The notes under the pieces were generated by a model that saw only the letters and a program-made list of their open reading frames with translations, did not search any database and had not been told where the DNA came from. From IMG/VR virus record IMGVR_UViG_3300023301_000065, positions 1 through 29,100 of that record: 29,100 nucleotides of DNA; one strand, given 5' to 3'. The position numbers were made by a program, and so were the translations under genes. Numbering within the stretch: the first letter of the stretch is position 1; each line of letters starts with the position of its first letter. The DNA comes from a virus. Shown here in pieces: positions 14,878 through 23,360 of this stretch.

Positions 14878-14954
14878 GTTGAAATGAACATTAGACTACA
14901 CATACGCATATACAACATAATAAATAAAATCAAACTCTAAAGGGGAAATTAAAA

Positions 14955-15935
14955 ATGGAAGATAGTATTAAAAAATTAGTAAATCAAGTTAAATTGACAG
15001 GTGTTATTGCTGAATTAGAAGTAAGACAAGGCACTCAAAAAGCTAATCCTCAAAAAGGTTCAGTTGCAATGCCTTACATTAGCGTAAAAGGTGAAATTCA
15101 ATTTGGCGCTCAAAAATCAATGAGTAGAAGATTTGAAACATATGTCACTAAGTATAAGAAAAATGGGTCGGAAAATGGCTTATTTCAACCAACATTAAAT
15201 TTTATCTCTACAGCTAAAAGTGTTGCTAAAAGTAGTATGGAAGAAGCTACATTTATTTCAATTCAAGGTGAAATAAAAACAAATGACTATGTTAATAAAG
15301 ATAAGATTTTAAAAGAAGGACTTACTATCAAAGCTACGTTCTTTAACACTGTTGAGACCTATGATATTTCTAAAAGCAAATCGGAAAATCTAGCTACGTT
15401 AGGGGAGAGTAAAATTGACGTCGAAGGATATATTCAAAGTTACATCCCAGAAATTAAAGGTGAAGAAAGCACTGAAACTGGTAGATTGAAATTAAATATT
15501 TTAACAACGGATTTCTTTGGGAATATAATCCCTATTAAAAATATTATTGTGCCAAAAGAATTTTTTGAGGACTTCCAAAAGATTTACGGCGAGACTCAAA
15601 CAGCACTTTTCTTCTTATCATACCTTGCAAACAAAGCGGAGTCTAAAGTTGCTACGGTTGGTGGTTTAGGGGTACAAAGAACAACTGATGGAAAAACTTA
15701 TACTGAAATGGTTTTAAGTGGTGCAAATCCTGCTGTTGATTCAGATAGTGAAGTTGGTATTAGTGTAGAAGCAATTCAAATAGCATTGAAAGTTAGAAAA
15801 GAAATGTTAGACGAATTAGTTGTCAAGGGATATCAAGGCAAAGCTACAGCAAGTGCCCCTATGGGAATTGGTACTAAAGGTGGCGTTGTAGCCCCTAATA
15901 ATGACCTAGATGACGATGATGACTTACCTTTCTAA
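14955..15935 (+). CDS. SSB-like single-stranded DNA-binding protein
   Basis: The 326-aa protein ends in DLDDDDDLPF, the acidic tip with terminal Phe by which SSB proteins recruit replication and repair partners. The N-terminal two thirds are beta-rich (VKLTGVIAELEV, YISVKGEIQFG), fitting OB-like folds, though no specific family is certain. It is longer than cellular SSB (about 170 aa). It lies upstream of a Sak4-like ATPase and the replisome genes. ATG follows AAAGGGGAAATTAAAA. The stop codon lies inside a perfect hairpin. Confidence 0.72.
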   Translation: MEDSIKKLVNQVKLTGVIAELEVRQGTQKANPQKGSVAMPYISVKGEIQFGAQKSMSRRFETYVTKYKKNGSENGLFQPTLNFISTAKSVAKSSMEEATFISIQGEIKTNDYVNKDKILKEGLTIKATFFNTVETYDISKSKSENLATLGESKIDVEGYIQSYIPEIKGEESTETGRLKLNILTTDFFGNIIPIKNIIVPKEFFEDFQKIYGETQTALFFLSYLANKAESKVATVGGLGVQRTTDGKTYTEMVLSGANPAVDSDSEVGISVEAIQIALKVRKEMLDELVVKGYQGKATASAPMGIGTKGGVVAPNNDLDDDDDLPF

Positions 15936-15949
15936 GATAGAAAGGTAAG
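15923..15949 (+). terminator. Hairpin over the SSB-like stop codon
   Basis: CTTACCTTTCT (15923-15933) and AGAAAGGTAAG (15939-15949) form a perfect 11-bp stem with a five-base loop; the stop TAA begins in the stem. No T run follows. It might cut read-through and so lower expression of the downstream genes relative to SSB, or protect the upstream mRNA. Confidence 0.5.
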
Positions 15950-16049
15950 AAGTACATAAATAAGTATATAAATATACAAATATATAATCACATAAGTATG
16001 AACAATTAATAAAAATAAAAAATAAAACATATAAAATAAGGAGACATAA

Positions 16050-17042
16050 ATGGATTTTACACAACCAAGTATTACAATAGTAGAGAAGTCAGCAAAAGGT
16101 AAGAGTTTTTTCATATATGGGACAAATAGAACAGGCAAGACGGCAAATGCGGTTAAGTTCCCAAAACCTTTTGCGATTCCTTTTGAAAAAGGGTTAAATG
16201 CTATTGCGGGATTACCACACGAAATTCCTAATAAGTGGTCGGATACTAGAAATATTACTAAACAGTTCCAAAGACCAGAAGTTAAGGCACTATTTGATAC
16301 GATTATAGTTGATACGGCGGATAAAATGGGTGAAATGTTAATAAAGTATATTTGCTCAATACATGGTGTTTCCGCTATTGGTGACGCAAACAATGGCTTT
16401 GGTGCATATGGTGATATTACTAAATACCTTGCTGAGTTCATTGACCCATTGTTGAAAGAAGGATATACAGTAATTATTATTGGACACGAAAGTGAAAAAC
16501 AACTTACTGACCCGCAAACTGGCGAGAAATATACTAGAATTATGCCTAGAGGTGATAAGAGAGTTATTCAAGCTATTTCAGACGCGGTGGATATTATTGG
16601 GTATTGTCAACCTAATGGTTTTGATAGTGAATCAGGTGAAGAAATACTTTCTACAATCTATCTTAAAGACGCAAAGTTTTTCAAGGCTGGCTCTAGATGG
16701 GAATATATGCCTAATTCAGTTTCACCTTTTACCCCAGAAGGATTGACAAATGCATTAATTGAGGCTATTGAAAGACAAGAAAAAGAAGACGGTAGTGAAA
16801 ACTATGTTCAAGTTAAAAAAGTTGAAAGTGCCCCTGTTGCAATTAGTTATGATGAAGTTAAGGCTAGGTTAGGTGAGCTATATCGTGCTATTAAAGAGAA
16901 AACAGGTAATTATAACTTAGCTTTAGAGTTAACGGAGAATAAACTTGGCGAAGGTGTTAAGATTAACGATACAACTAAGAAACATCAAGAGATACTTGAA
17001 GAGTTGATTGACGATATGGAAGAAAGAGTAGCAACTTTATAA
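16050..17042 (+). CDS. Sak4-like RecA-fold ATPase (AAA_24 type)
   Basis: The 330-aa protein has a Walker A FIYGTNRTGKT (21-31), a Walker B FDTIIVDTAD (82-91) and a later IIIGHES strand, the layout of the phage Sak4/AAA_24 family of single-strand annealing or recombination ATPases. The final 100 residues are a helical tail. In phages such proteins often sit beside SSB, as here. ATG follows AAAATAAGGAGACATAA. Antisense frames over the 5' end are shadows. Confidence 0.85.
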   Translation: MDFTQPSITIVEKSAKGKSFFIYGTNRTGKTANAVKFPKPFAIPFEKGLNAIAGLPHEIPNKWSDTRNITKQFQRPEVKALFDTIIVDTADKMGEMLIKYICSIHGVSAIGDANNGFGAYGDITKYLAEFIDPLLKEGYTVIIIGHESEKQLTDPQTGEKYTRIMPRGDKRVIQAISDAVDIIGYCQPNGFDSESGEEILSTIYLKDAKFFKAGSRWEYMPNSVSPFTPEGLTNALIEAIERQEKEDGSENYVQVKKVESAPVAISYDEVKARLGELYRAIKEKTGNYNLALELTENKLGEGVKINDTTKKHQEILEELIDDMEERVATL

Positions 17043-17043
17043 A

Positions 17044-17071
17044 GTATAAGGTATAAGGTATAAGGTATAAG
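17044..17071 (+). repeat. Four tandem copies of GTATAAG
   Basis: Immediately after the Sak4-like stop codon the 7-base unit GTATAAG is repeated four times without change, then runs into CTATATAATATATAAACC. The units could be an iteron-like protein site, but four copies of a 7-mer in AT-rich DNA may also arise by slippage. It is not a CRISPR array. Confidence 0.7.
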
Positions 17072-17095
17072 CTATATAATATATAAACCTTTTGA

Positions 17096-17120
17096 GGACG
17101 GATACATATGTTATCTGTCC
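17096..17120 (+). terminator. Hairpin GGACGGATA / TATCTGTCC
   Basis: A 9-bp stem with one G-U pair and a seven-base loop is followed by TTTCTAAG. It lies 22 bases before the next start. The short T run makes it a weak terminator candidate; it could also partly shield the next gene's GAGGACG ribosome site. Confidence 0.45.
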
Positions 17121-17141
17121 TTTCTAAGAAAGTGAGGACGA

Positions 17142-17678
17142 ATGGCAAAAGTAAAGGCGAAGAAAGAAAGAAAGGTTAAATGCCCTAAATGTGGTGAATA
17201 TAACGAGAAAATTGTTACAATATTGTATAATAAAAGATACTATTGCGAAGCTTGTTTTGAAGCTACTAAGAATGCCGTAAAACAAGAAACAGATGATTAT
17301 AAAATCCTTATTTCATATGTGTGTAGTATTTATAATATAACTATCCCAGACGGTTTGATGTTTAAGCAAATTAAAGAGTTTAAAGATACTTTTGGCTACT
17401 CTTATAAAGGCATGAAAACAACATTACATTATTTTTACGAAATATTAGAAGGAAATGACACAGGTAATAGTAGGGGTCTTGGAATAATACCTTATGTGTA
17501 TAAAGACGCTGTAGACTTTTATAAAACTAAAAAATCAATTAAAGATAGTCTTACTAAAGTGGATATGGACGAATTAAATAATGATATTAAAATAATTACA
17601 ATCAATAAAAAGAGCATAAAACAAAAAGTGGAAGAAGATTATAAAAGACTAGTCTACATAGATATAGAGGAACTATAA
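17142..17678 (+). CDS. Zinc-ribbon phage protein (178 aa)
   Basis: A basic N-terminus (MAKVKAKKERK) leads into a zinc ribbon with C14, C17, C35 and C38. The remaining 140 residues are helical, with FGYSYKGMKTTLHYFYE in the middle, and have no family I can name. Basic residues plus zinc suggest nucleic-acid binding. Its place directly before the helicase, 20 bases apart, suggests a replication accessory role such as loader or regulator, but this is inference. Confidence 0.7.
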   Translation: MAKVKAKKERKVKCPKCGEYNEKIVTILYNKRYYCEACFEATKNAVKQETDDYKILISYVCSIYNITIPDGLMFKQIKEFKDTFGYSYKGMKTTLHYFYEILEGNDTGNSRGLGIIPYVYKDAVDFYKTKKSIKDSLTKVDMDELNNDIKIITINKKSIKQKVEEDYKRLVYIDIEEL

Positions 17679-17698
17679 GCACCGCAAAGGAGTAAAAT

Positions 17699-18385
17699 AT
17701 GACAGACAAAGAATTGGCTAGTTATTCAGATAAACAAGCTATTAGAGAAGTATTAGGAAGTTTTTTACAAGAACCCCAATTAATTAGAGAGTATAAAGTT
17801 ACTAAATCGGATTTCCCCGAAAGATTCCATAAAATAATTTTTGCGGGTATCACAAACCTATATAGAAATGGTATCGAGGAACTTGACGCTGTTGCTATAG
17901 ATGAGTATTTATCACATTATGAGATACAATACGAAGCTTTTAAAAAGAATAATAGAGGAATAGAGTTTATTGATAGTGTAAAAGAAATGTCTTTAACCTC
18001 AAATATTCAGTATTATTTTGATAGGTTGAAAAAGTTTTCCTTATTAAGAAGTTGTGTTAAAAATGGCTTTGACGTTTCATACTACTTTAATCCAAATGAA
18101 GTTGACCCTGTTACAATGGAAAATCAAAGAGATAGGTTAGACAATAGTACTAATAACGAAATAGTTGACTATCTTAAGAAGAATTTTTTAGAAGCTGTTG
18201 CACCTTTTATTATAGGAGCTGGAAGAGATTCTAAAAAAGCAGGTGTTAGTGGTATGGAACAGAAAGAAAGATGGAAAAATGATACAGCTTGGGGATTAGG
18301 TTATGCAAGTCTTTATATGACAACAGTTTTTCATGGAATTAGAAAAAGAAGATTCAATATTATGTCAGCAGGAACAGGGGTAGGT
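17699..18385 (+). CDS. DnaB-like replicative helicase, exon 1
   Basis: ATG follows AAAGGAGTAAAAT. This exon encodes residues 1-229: a helical N-terminal domain as in DnaB-type helicases, then FNIMSAGTGVG, the start of Walker A. After GGT (18383-18385) the reading frame leaves the protein pattern and stops at 18406. Joining to exon 2 at 19155 gives AGTGVGKT, an intact Walker A. The spliced protein is 532 aa, within the range for phage DnaB-like helicases. The enzyme would unwind DNA at the phage fork, working with the primase encoded just downstream. Confidence 0.88.
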
Positions 18386-18415
18386 AAACTCATTTTCAAT
18401 AAATAAAGGGGTATT

Positions 18416-18607
18416 ATGTTAGAAAAGACTAAAGAAAAGTATGATAAAGGTATGGTACTATATTTAAAAGGAGAATTAAGTTTAGTACAAATTAGTAAGA
18501 AATTAACGATACATAGAGGGAAGTTTACAGATTACATGAAACAAAATGGGATTGTAATAGTAAATAAACAAAATGAAGCTAGAAAATTGTCCCTAAAAAT
18601 TTATTGA
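18416..18607 (+). CDS. Intron ORF part 1: helix-turn-helix region of a homing endonuclease
   Basis: ATG follows AAAGGGGTATT. The 63-aa product has a helix-turn-helix-like segment (LSLVQISKKLTIHRGKFTDY, about residues 22-41), typical of the DNA-binding N-terminus of LAGLIDADG-type intron endonucleases. It ends with TGA that overlaps the TTG of part 2 (TTGA). The pair is either one gene broken by a frameshift or two coupled frames. Confidence 0.65.
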   Translation: MLEKTKEKYDKGMVLYLKGELSLVQISKKLTIHRGKFTDYMKQNGIVIVNKQNEARKLSLKIY

Positions 18608-18897
18608 ATCATTTTGTAAGAGGTTTTATAGACGGTGATGGTTCAATATTTATAAGTCAAGGAAGACCAAGATTCGCAATATATAGTGGTTCTAAAGGAT
18701 TTATCCCAGACTTGGTAAAGGAAATGGGTTGGAAACAACTCATAATAAGAAAAGATAAGCAAGCAGAAGTTTATACTACAGAATATAGTGGGAAACAAGT
18801 TTATTACATACTATCTCCTCTTTACGAAAATTCTAATATATATTTAGAAAGAAAATACACCAAATTTATTGAAATAAAAAAGTGCCGTCTTAAGTAG
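18604..18897 (+). CDS. Intron ORF part 2: LAGLIDADG homing endonuclease domain
   Basis: In the -1 frame relative to part 1, the product contains FVRGFIDGDGSIF (residues 4-16), the LAGLIDADG helix with its catalytic acidic residue. A beta-rich core follows (FAIYSGSKGFIPDL, YTTEYSGKQVYYI). At 97 residues it has one motif, so a dimer would be needed for cutting. Such enzymes cut intronless alleles and spread the intron. A TTG start overlapping the previous stop may allow coupled translation. The short linker between the HTH and the motif suggests a deletion-type frameshift. Confidence 0.7.
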   Translation: MNHFVRGFIDGDGSIFISQGRPRFAIYSGSKGFIPDLVKEMGWKQLIIRKDKQAEVYTTEYSGKQVYYILSPLYENSNIYLERKYTKFIEIKKCRLK

Positions 18898-19154
18898 TAA
18901 TACATAAGAATATAAGTGTGGTATTAAGCAGGAAAGTCCTCCCTCATAGAAAGGATAACCCGAACCGAAGTTTTGAACTTAAAAGTCAAAACAGGGGCAG
19001 AGCATAGAAATTGAAACTGTATCTTAAGGTACAGAATATAATATTTCCAAGAGTCCACGCCACCCAATCAAGTAATGTTGTGGGTGAAAAGATATGCCGA
19101 GCTAATCTGTAATGGATTAGAAGTAAGGATAAAAAGCCTTACGATAACAAACTG

Positions 19155-20066
19155 AAAACCCGATTATCTATAGCTAATTTAGCTACGATATGTGCCCCCG
19201 CAATTTACGATAAGCAATTAGGCAAATGGATTAGAAATCCAAATGGAACCGAAAATAGTGGACTGTATGTAGGCACAGAAATGGAGTTGCTTGAAGAAAT
19301 AGACCCTATTCTATGGGCATTTATGGCTGATGTCCCACAAGACCATATTGAATATAATACATATGAGGATGGCGAAGAAGCAAGAGTAGACGAAGCAATT
19401 CGGCTACTATGCGACGAAGGTAACATATGGCTAGAATATGTCCCAGAATACGATTTAATGACGTTAGAGGCAATCATAGAAGAACATAAGCTTAAACATA
19501 AGACATCACACGTTTTCTTCGATTATATCCACACAACAATTGAATTATTGAGCGAATTTGCTGAAAAATCAGTGGTTAAAATGGTTGTTAGAGAAGACCA
19601 GGTATTAGCACAAGTATCAACTACATTAAAACATTTTACAAGGAAATATGATATTTCTCTTGATACAGGGACACAAGTTTCTGGGGATTTTAAAAATGCT
19701 GATAATAGAGATAGCACGATTATTCGTGGTTCTAAAGCTATTGCGGATAAGGGGGATGGATGTTCTGTTGCTATGCCACCTACCGCTATAGAAATGAAGA
19801 AAATAGACGCAATATTAAGAGCAAGAATGGGAAGTCCAAAACCAAACTTAGTAATTTCCGTTTATAAAAACAGAGGGGGGAAATGGAATGACATTAAAAT
19901 TTGGTTATATGTTGATTATGGTACAATGAGAGTCTTTGACCTTTTTGTTACCGACAATGATTATAAATTAGATGGGGAAAAGGTTTTAGGATTAAATAAA
20001 ACATATATTAACATTGAAGAAGAAGGAATTGCGTTTGAAAAACCTACTGAGGTAAAAGTTTACTAG
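19155..20066 (+). CDS. DnaB-like replicative helicase, exon 2
   Basis: This exon supplies 303 residues, beginning KTRLSIANLATICAPAIYD, which completes Walker A. Walker B is HVFFDY (D near residue 352 of the spliced protein), followed by helicase motifs such as QVLAQVSTTLKHF and IRGSKAIADKGD, where the RGSKAIADK segment is typical of DnaB-type motif 4. The frame runs unbroken from 19155, before the first internal ATG at 19281. The stop lies 15 bases before the primase start. Confidence 0.88.
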   Translation, partial: KTRLSIANLATICAPAIYDKQLGKWIRNPNGTENSGLYVGTEMELLEEIDPILWAFMADVPQDHIEYNTYEDGEEARVDEAIRLLCDEGNIWLEYVPEYDLMTLEAIIEEHKLKHKTSHVFFDYIHTTIELLSEFAEKSVVKMVVREDQVLAQVSTTLKHFTRKYDISLDTGTQVSGDFKNADNRDSTIIRGSKAIADKGDGCSVAMPPTAIEMKKIDAILRARMGSPKPNLVISVYKNRGGKWNDIKIWLYVDYGTMRVFDLFVTDNDYKLDGEKVLGLNKTYINIEEEGIAFEKPTEVKVY

Positions 20067-20081
20067 AAGGAGCGTGATTTC

Positions 20082-21269
20082 ATGTTAAATAAAGACGATG
20101 TGCTAGAGAGATTTGAAACACAACATGTCTTGAAATTAATGGAAGAGGAAGGGGAGTATCCCTTTAAAACCGAGAGTGAAAAAGGTCAAATATGGTTTAA
20201 AACAATTTGTCATACTGGTGACCTAACTAAGAAAAGCAATAAATTATGCTATTTTGAGGAAAGCAAAACATTCTTTTGCTATACCGAATGTGGTTCAATG
20301 AGTATATTTAACTTCGTTATGCAAGTTAGAGGCGTAGAGTTCTCAAGTGCTGTTGAGTTTATTGGGGAGTTAGTTGGGATGAATCAGAGGGTTGGTCTTG
20401 GTATTACTAGTAATAGAAACAACCACAAAGAAATAAATTCAGAAATGAATATAATTAATAAATATACTAAAATGAGAAATAAAAAACCTAGCCCCCCTTT
20501 AACTGTTCTTAAAGGAATAAAAAATCCAAACATATTAGATTATTTTGAGAAAGACGTATTCTATGAGGGATGGTTAAACGAAGGTATTGGATTTAAAACT
20601 ATGATTGACTTCAATATTTTATGGTATGAGTCTCAAAAAGCGGTTATAATTCCACATTTTAATCAAAAGGGTAAAATAGTTGGTATTAGAAGAAGAAGCT
20701 TATTGGAAGAGAACGTAAAAAGTAAATATATGCCACTTATCCTAGAAGGTCAAATGTATGAGCACCCTTTAAATTCAAATTTATACGGTCTGTATGAACA
20801 TATACAAACAATTAAAAGATTAAGAAAGGTTGTTATTGTAGAGTCCGAGAAAAGTGTATTGTTGGCACATGAATATTATGGCGAAAATACTTTTGTTATA
20901 GCAACATGTGGTTTCAATATATCAAAGTGGCACATAAGGACGTTACTTTCTTTAGGGGTTGAAGAAATTATTATAGGGTTTGACAAAGATTTCGACATAA
21001 CTTCATTTGAAGACGCGGACGCTAAGAGTGCCGTTTTTAAACAGTTTCTTTCATATAAAAAAAGAATAATCTCATTAGCACAGAAATTAACCCCTTATTT
21101 TCGTACTTTTGTACTTTGGGATGAATATAAAAAGTTAGACGTTAAAGACTCCCCTTTTGATAAAGGACAAGAAGTCCTAGAGTTTTTAATGAAAAACAAA
21201 GTAGAAATGACAACAGAGATTGAAGGGTATGAAGAACCTAAAAAACAAACAAATAAAAGGAGAATATAA
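20082..21269 (+). CDS. DnaG-type primase (CHC2 zinc and Toprim domains)
   Basis: The 395-aa protein has an N-terminal zinc-binding domain with C43, H44, C56, C66 and C70 (ICHTG...LCYFEESKTFFCYTEC), followed by GSMSIFNFVM as in CHC2 folds. A Toprim domain begins near residue 248 with VVIVESEKSVLL (catalytic Glu) and continues to EEIIIGFDKDFD with the DxD-type metal site. It synthesises RNA primers for the phage fork together with the upstream helicase. ATG follows AGAAGGAGCGTGATTTC. No intron is seen in this gene, unlike its three replication neighbours. Confidence 0.9.
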   Translation: MLNKDDVLERFETQHVLKLMEEEGEYPFKTESEKGQIWFKTICHTGDLTKKSNKLCYFEESKTFFCYTECGSMSIFNFVMQVRGVEFSSAVEFIGELVGMNQRVGLGITSNRNNHKEINSEMNIINKYTKMRNKKPSPPLTVLKGIKNPNILDYFEKDVFYEGWLNEGIGFKTMIDFNILWYESQKAVIIPHFNQKGKIVGIRRRSLLEENVKSKYMPLILEGQMYEHPLNSNLYGLYEHIQTIKRLRKVVIVESEKSVLLAHEYYGENTFVIATCGFNISKWHIRTLLSLGVEEIIIGFDKDFDITSFEDADAKSAVFKQFLSYKKRIISLAQKLTPYFRTFVLWDEYKKLDVKDSPFDKGQEVLEFLMKNKVEMTTEIEGYEEPKKQTNKRRI

Positions 21270-21270
21270 G

Positions 21271-22716
21271 TTGGAAAAACTATATTGGAAAATAAAACAC
21301 GATTGTAAATTTGACGTAAATGACGATTATATGGAAACAATTCTAAAATCAAAAGGAATTGAGGATATTGGAAGATTTTTAAATGTAAATAAAAACGATA
21401 CTCATAGCCCATCTTTATTTAAAAACATAGATAAAGGATTAGATATATTTCATAATTCTTTAGGAAAAGGGAAGAAAATATATGTACAACCAGACAGTGA
21501 CGTAGATGGATATACATCGTCAAGTTATATGGTACAATTTATAGCGGATGTAAGTCCAGAAACAGAAGTAGTTTTTAGCGTTCACACAAATAAAGAACAT
21601 GGTCTATTATATAAAGATATTAAACATTTAGAGAACGTGGATTTATTTATAGTTCCAGACGCAAGTGTTGAGAGTGAAAAGGAATGCTTATTAATTAATG
21701 AGAATTTCACAGCGCCTATATTAATACTAGACCACCATGAGATTATTACTGAAATATTACCGTATACTACATTAATTAACTGTATGGACGGACAATACCC
21801 TAACCCCACATTATCTGGCGTAGGGGTTGTACATAAATTTTGTTTGGCTTATTGCGAGAAATATGGACTAAACGAAAACTATGCCAATCAATTTATAGAC
21901 TTAGTGGCTTTAGGTATGATAGCGGATAGTGTAGATATGAGAAACTTAGAAACTAGATACTATACTTTAGAAGGACTTAAAGAAGAAAATAGAAAAAACT
22001 TATTTATTAAAGAATTATCTAGTAAATTTGCTGACGATATGAAATTGGGACATACAATAACATCTTATGGTTGGGTTTTAGCCCCTAAAATTAACGGGTG
22101 CGTGAGATACGGCAAACCAGAAGAACAGTTAAACTTATTCAGAGCAATGTGCGGTGAAGTCGAAGATTCAGCATATCAACCTAGAAGACCAAATGGCTCA
22201 GATAAAAGTCTACCTAAACCACCTATTGAAACTCATTCATTGCAAAAGACTATGGCTAGAGTTAGTGCAAATGCAAAAGCAAGACAAGATACAGAAGTTA
22301 GAAAAGTTATGAAAGAAATTGACATTAAAATCGAATCTCAAAAATTACAGCAAGACTCAGTTATTATTGTAGATGGTACTGAATTATTAAAAAAGAAAAC
22401 TTTAAGTGGGTTGGTTGCTAACAAACTTACCAACAAATATAAAAGACCTGTTTTGATATTAAATAGAATGGGTGCCAAAAATGTAACGCTTAAGGAAGGG
22501 GCTGTGATTGAGGATATTGAAATTGGTGACGATAGTAATAATTATAATGACTCAAAACTTGAAAAAGCCGATGTTATTGTAAATGAAGATTCAACTAAAG
22601 AACTTAAAGACGATGATATTATATTTGGTGGTTCCGCAAGAGGGTATTCTAAAGGCAAAATTAAAAACTTAAAAGAATTTATGTTTTCTACTGGTTACTT
22701 TATTAAGTGTGCAGGT
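21271..22716 (+). CDS. RecJ-like DHH exonuclease, exon 1
   Basis: The start is TTG at 21271, one base after the primase stop, with AAAAGGAGAATATAAG before it; an upstream in-frame ATG at 21220 lies within the primase gene. The 482 residues contain the DHH-family motifs: QPDSDVDG (73-80), IVPDAS (127-132), LILDHHE (151-157) and GMIADSVDM. A DHHA1 domain follows, with FGGSARGYSKGKIKNLKEFM. The exon ends FIKCAG, just before the conserved His of the DHHA1 motif. RecJ-type enzymes degrade single-stranded DNA 5' to 3'. Confidence 0.88.
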
Positions 22717-22863
22717 TAACATCATGGCCTGAACATGCCTTTTCCTTATTATCGTAAGGGGTATATCCTATATTTGTATATGATATGCTAACGGGGAACC
22801 CTAAGTCTTAAATAGATATGGAAATCCCGTGGGAAAGTTGTTGTATGATTTCAAGAGGTTTAA

Positions 22864-23225
22864 TTGAAAAAATATATATATAAAATTACTAATAAGATTA
22901 ATGGAAAGTCATATGTAGTTCAAACAAGTAATCTAAAAAAAAGATTCCTAGACCATAGAAGAATGGCAAAAAATTCTTCGGCTATTTAAAAAAATTGTCA
23001 AAAACTCTCGTGAATTCATTCATGAGATGAATTGGCTTGAGCGGGAAGCACGTGACTTTAGTCATGTGTAGTTCACAGAGAGCAATAGTAAAGTATGGAA
23101 TAGAGAGTTTTATCTTTGAAATGATAGATTATGGGGAAAACTATAATGAACTAGAAAAAAATATATTAAAAAATAATTATATAACAACTAATCCTGTAAC
23201 GACTATTCCCTTAATAGGGAAGTAG
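22864..23225 (+). pseudogene. Intron-encoded GIY-YIG endonuclease, interrupted by an 86-bp insert
   Basis: TTG at 22864, behind AAGAGGTTTAA, opens MKKYIYKITNKINGKSYVVQ and continues for 41 codons with KRFLDHRRMAKNSSAI before the insert. After position 23072 the same frame continues SQRAIVKYGIESFIFEMIDY to TAG at 23223-23225. Without the insert the ORF would be 91 aa, a GIY-YIG domain without the usual C-terminal DNA-binding modules. The YIG half of the motif reads YVV instead of YIG or YVG, so activity was probably already lost. The 3' end reads into the intron's P7 region. Confidence 0.8.
22987..23072 (-). mobile_element. 86-bp palindromic mini-element (PATE-like) related to the IscB element
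   Basis: On the minus strand it begins directly after GTGA with ACTACACATGACTAAAGTCA, matching 18 of the first 20 bases of the IscB element's left end. Its other end has CTCATGAAT-GA-ATTCACGAG (23007-23026), the same plan as the IscB right-end stem with an A/C mismatch at the same place. It carries no ORF. Exact removal rejoins the GIY-YIG frame. Such miniature palindromic derivatives of IS200/IS605 elements are moved in trans by a Y1 transposase; none is seen in this window. Confidence 0.82.
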
Positions 23226-23360
23226 AGTCACTACTGATACGTGGCAAGGTTCTAGGAAACGAAGCCTTTGAAAATCGAAACGGGTGTGCATATTTTAAGT
23301 TTTTTACTGTAAAATATGTAAGAGATAGTCTGTGCCATTGGAAACAATGGATTCCACATG

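Larger units (their letters stand above)
18386..19154 (+). ncRNA. Group I-like intron in the helicase gene (769 nt)
   Basis: Borders follow from protein continuity: exon 1 ends in T (GGT) and the intron ends in G (ACTG), the ends required for group I splicing. Core pairings seen by eye include a probable P3 (GTGTGG 18916-18921 with CCACGC 19055-19060), P8 (CACCCA 19061-19066 with TGGGTG 19081-19086), the following AAAAGATAT joint, and P9-type hairpins at 19102-19120 and 19123-19142. P1 is not clear. The core differs from the three other introns here, which share GTAACGACTAT and AGATATAGTC. An ORF pair (18416-18897) lies near its 5' end. Confidence 0.78.
22717..23360 (+). ncRNA. Group I intron in the recJ-like gene (644 nt)
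   Basis: Exon 1 ends CAGGT, which pairs with GCCTG (22737-22741) to form P1 with the required U-G at the splice site. The core carries AACGGGGAACCC...ATCCCGTG (P4/P5), P7 CGACTA (23200-23205) with TAGTCT (23326-23331), and a P9 hairpin CCATTG-GAAA-CAATGG (23335-23350). Ending at G 23360 joins GGT to CAC and gives CAGHAGAFGIEI. Removing the intron yields one 655-aa protein. It holds a GIY-YIG ORF that is itself interrupted. Confidence 0.88.

Noticed and set aside
15932-16441. Minus-strand 169-aa frame with hydrophobic stretches
   Set aside because: It lies opposite the well-supported Sak4-like gene, and no minus-strand gene is supported anywhere else in the window.
16480-16746. Plus-strand 88-aa frame inside the Sak4-like gene
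   Set aside because: It overlaps fully in another frame with a gene that has intact Walker motifs and shows no ribosome site.
17044-17071. CRISPR array
   Set aside because: The 7-base units have no spacers and no cas genes are near.
18590-18610. Programmed -1 frameshift joining the two LAGLIDADG parts
   Set aside because: The local sequence CTA AAA ATT TAT TGA lacks a proper XXXYYYZ heptamer and I see no downstream stimulatory structure.
18386-19154. Intein in the helicase
   Set aside because: The interruption contains in-frame stops, its own ribosome site and group I-like hairpins, and its ends (T before, G at the end) fit RNA splicing. No intein splicing motifs are seen.
23037-23225. A separate 62-aa gene starting inside the mini-element
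   Set aside because: Residues from SQRAIVKYGIESF onward are the C-terminal half of the GIY-YIG ORF; the start lies in inserted DNA.
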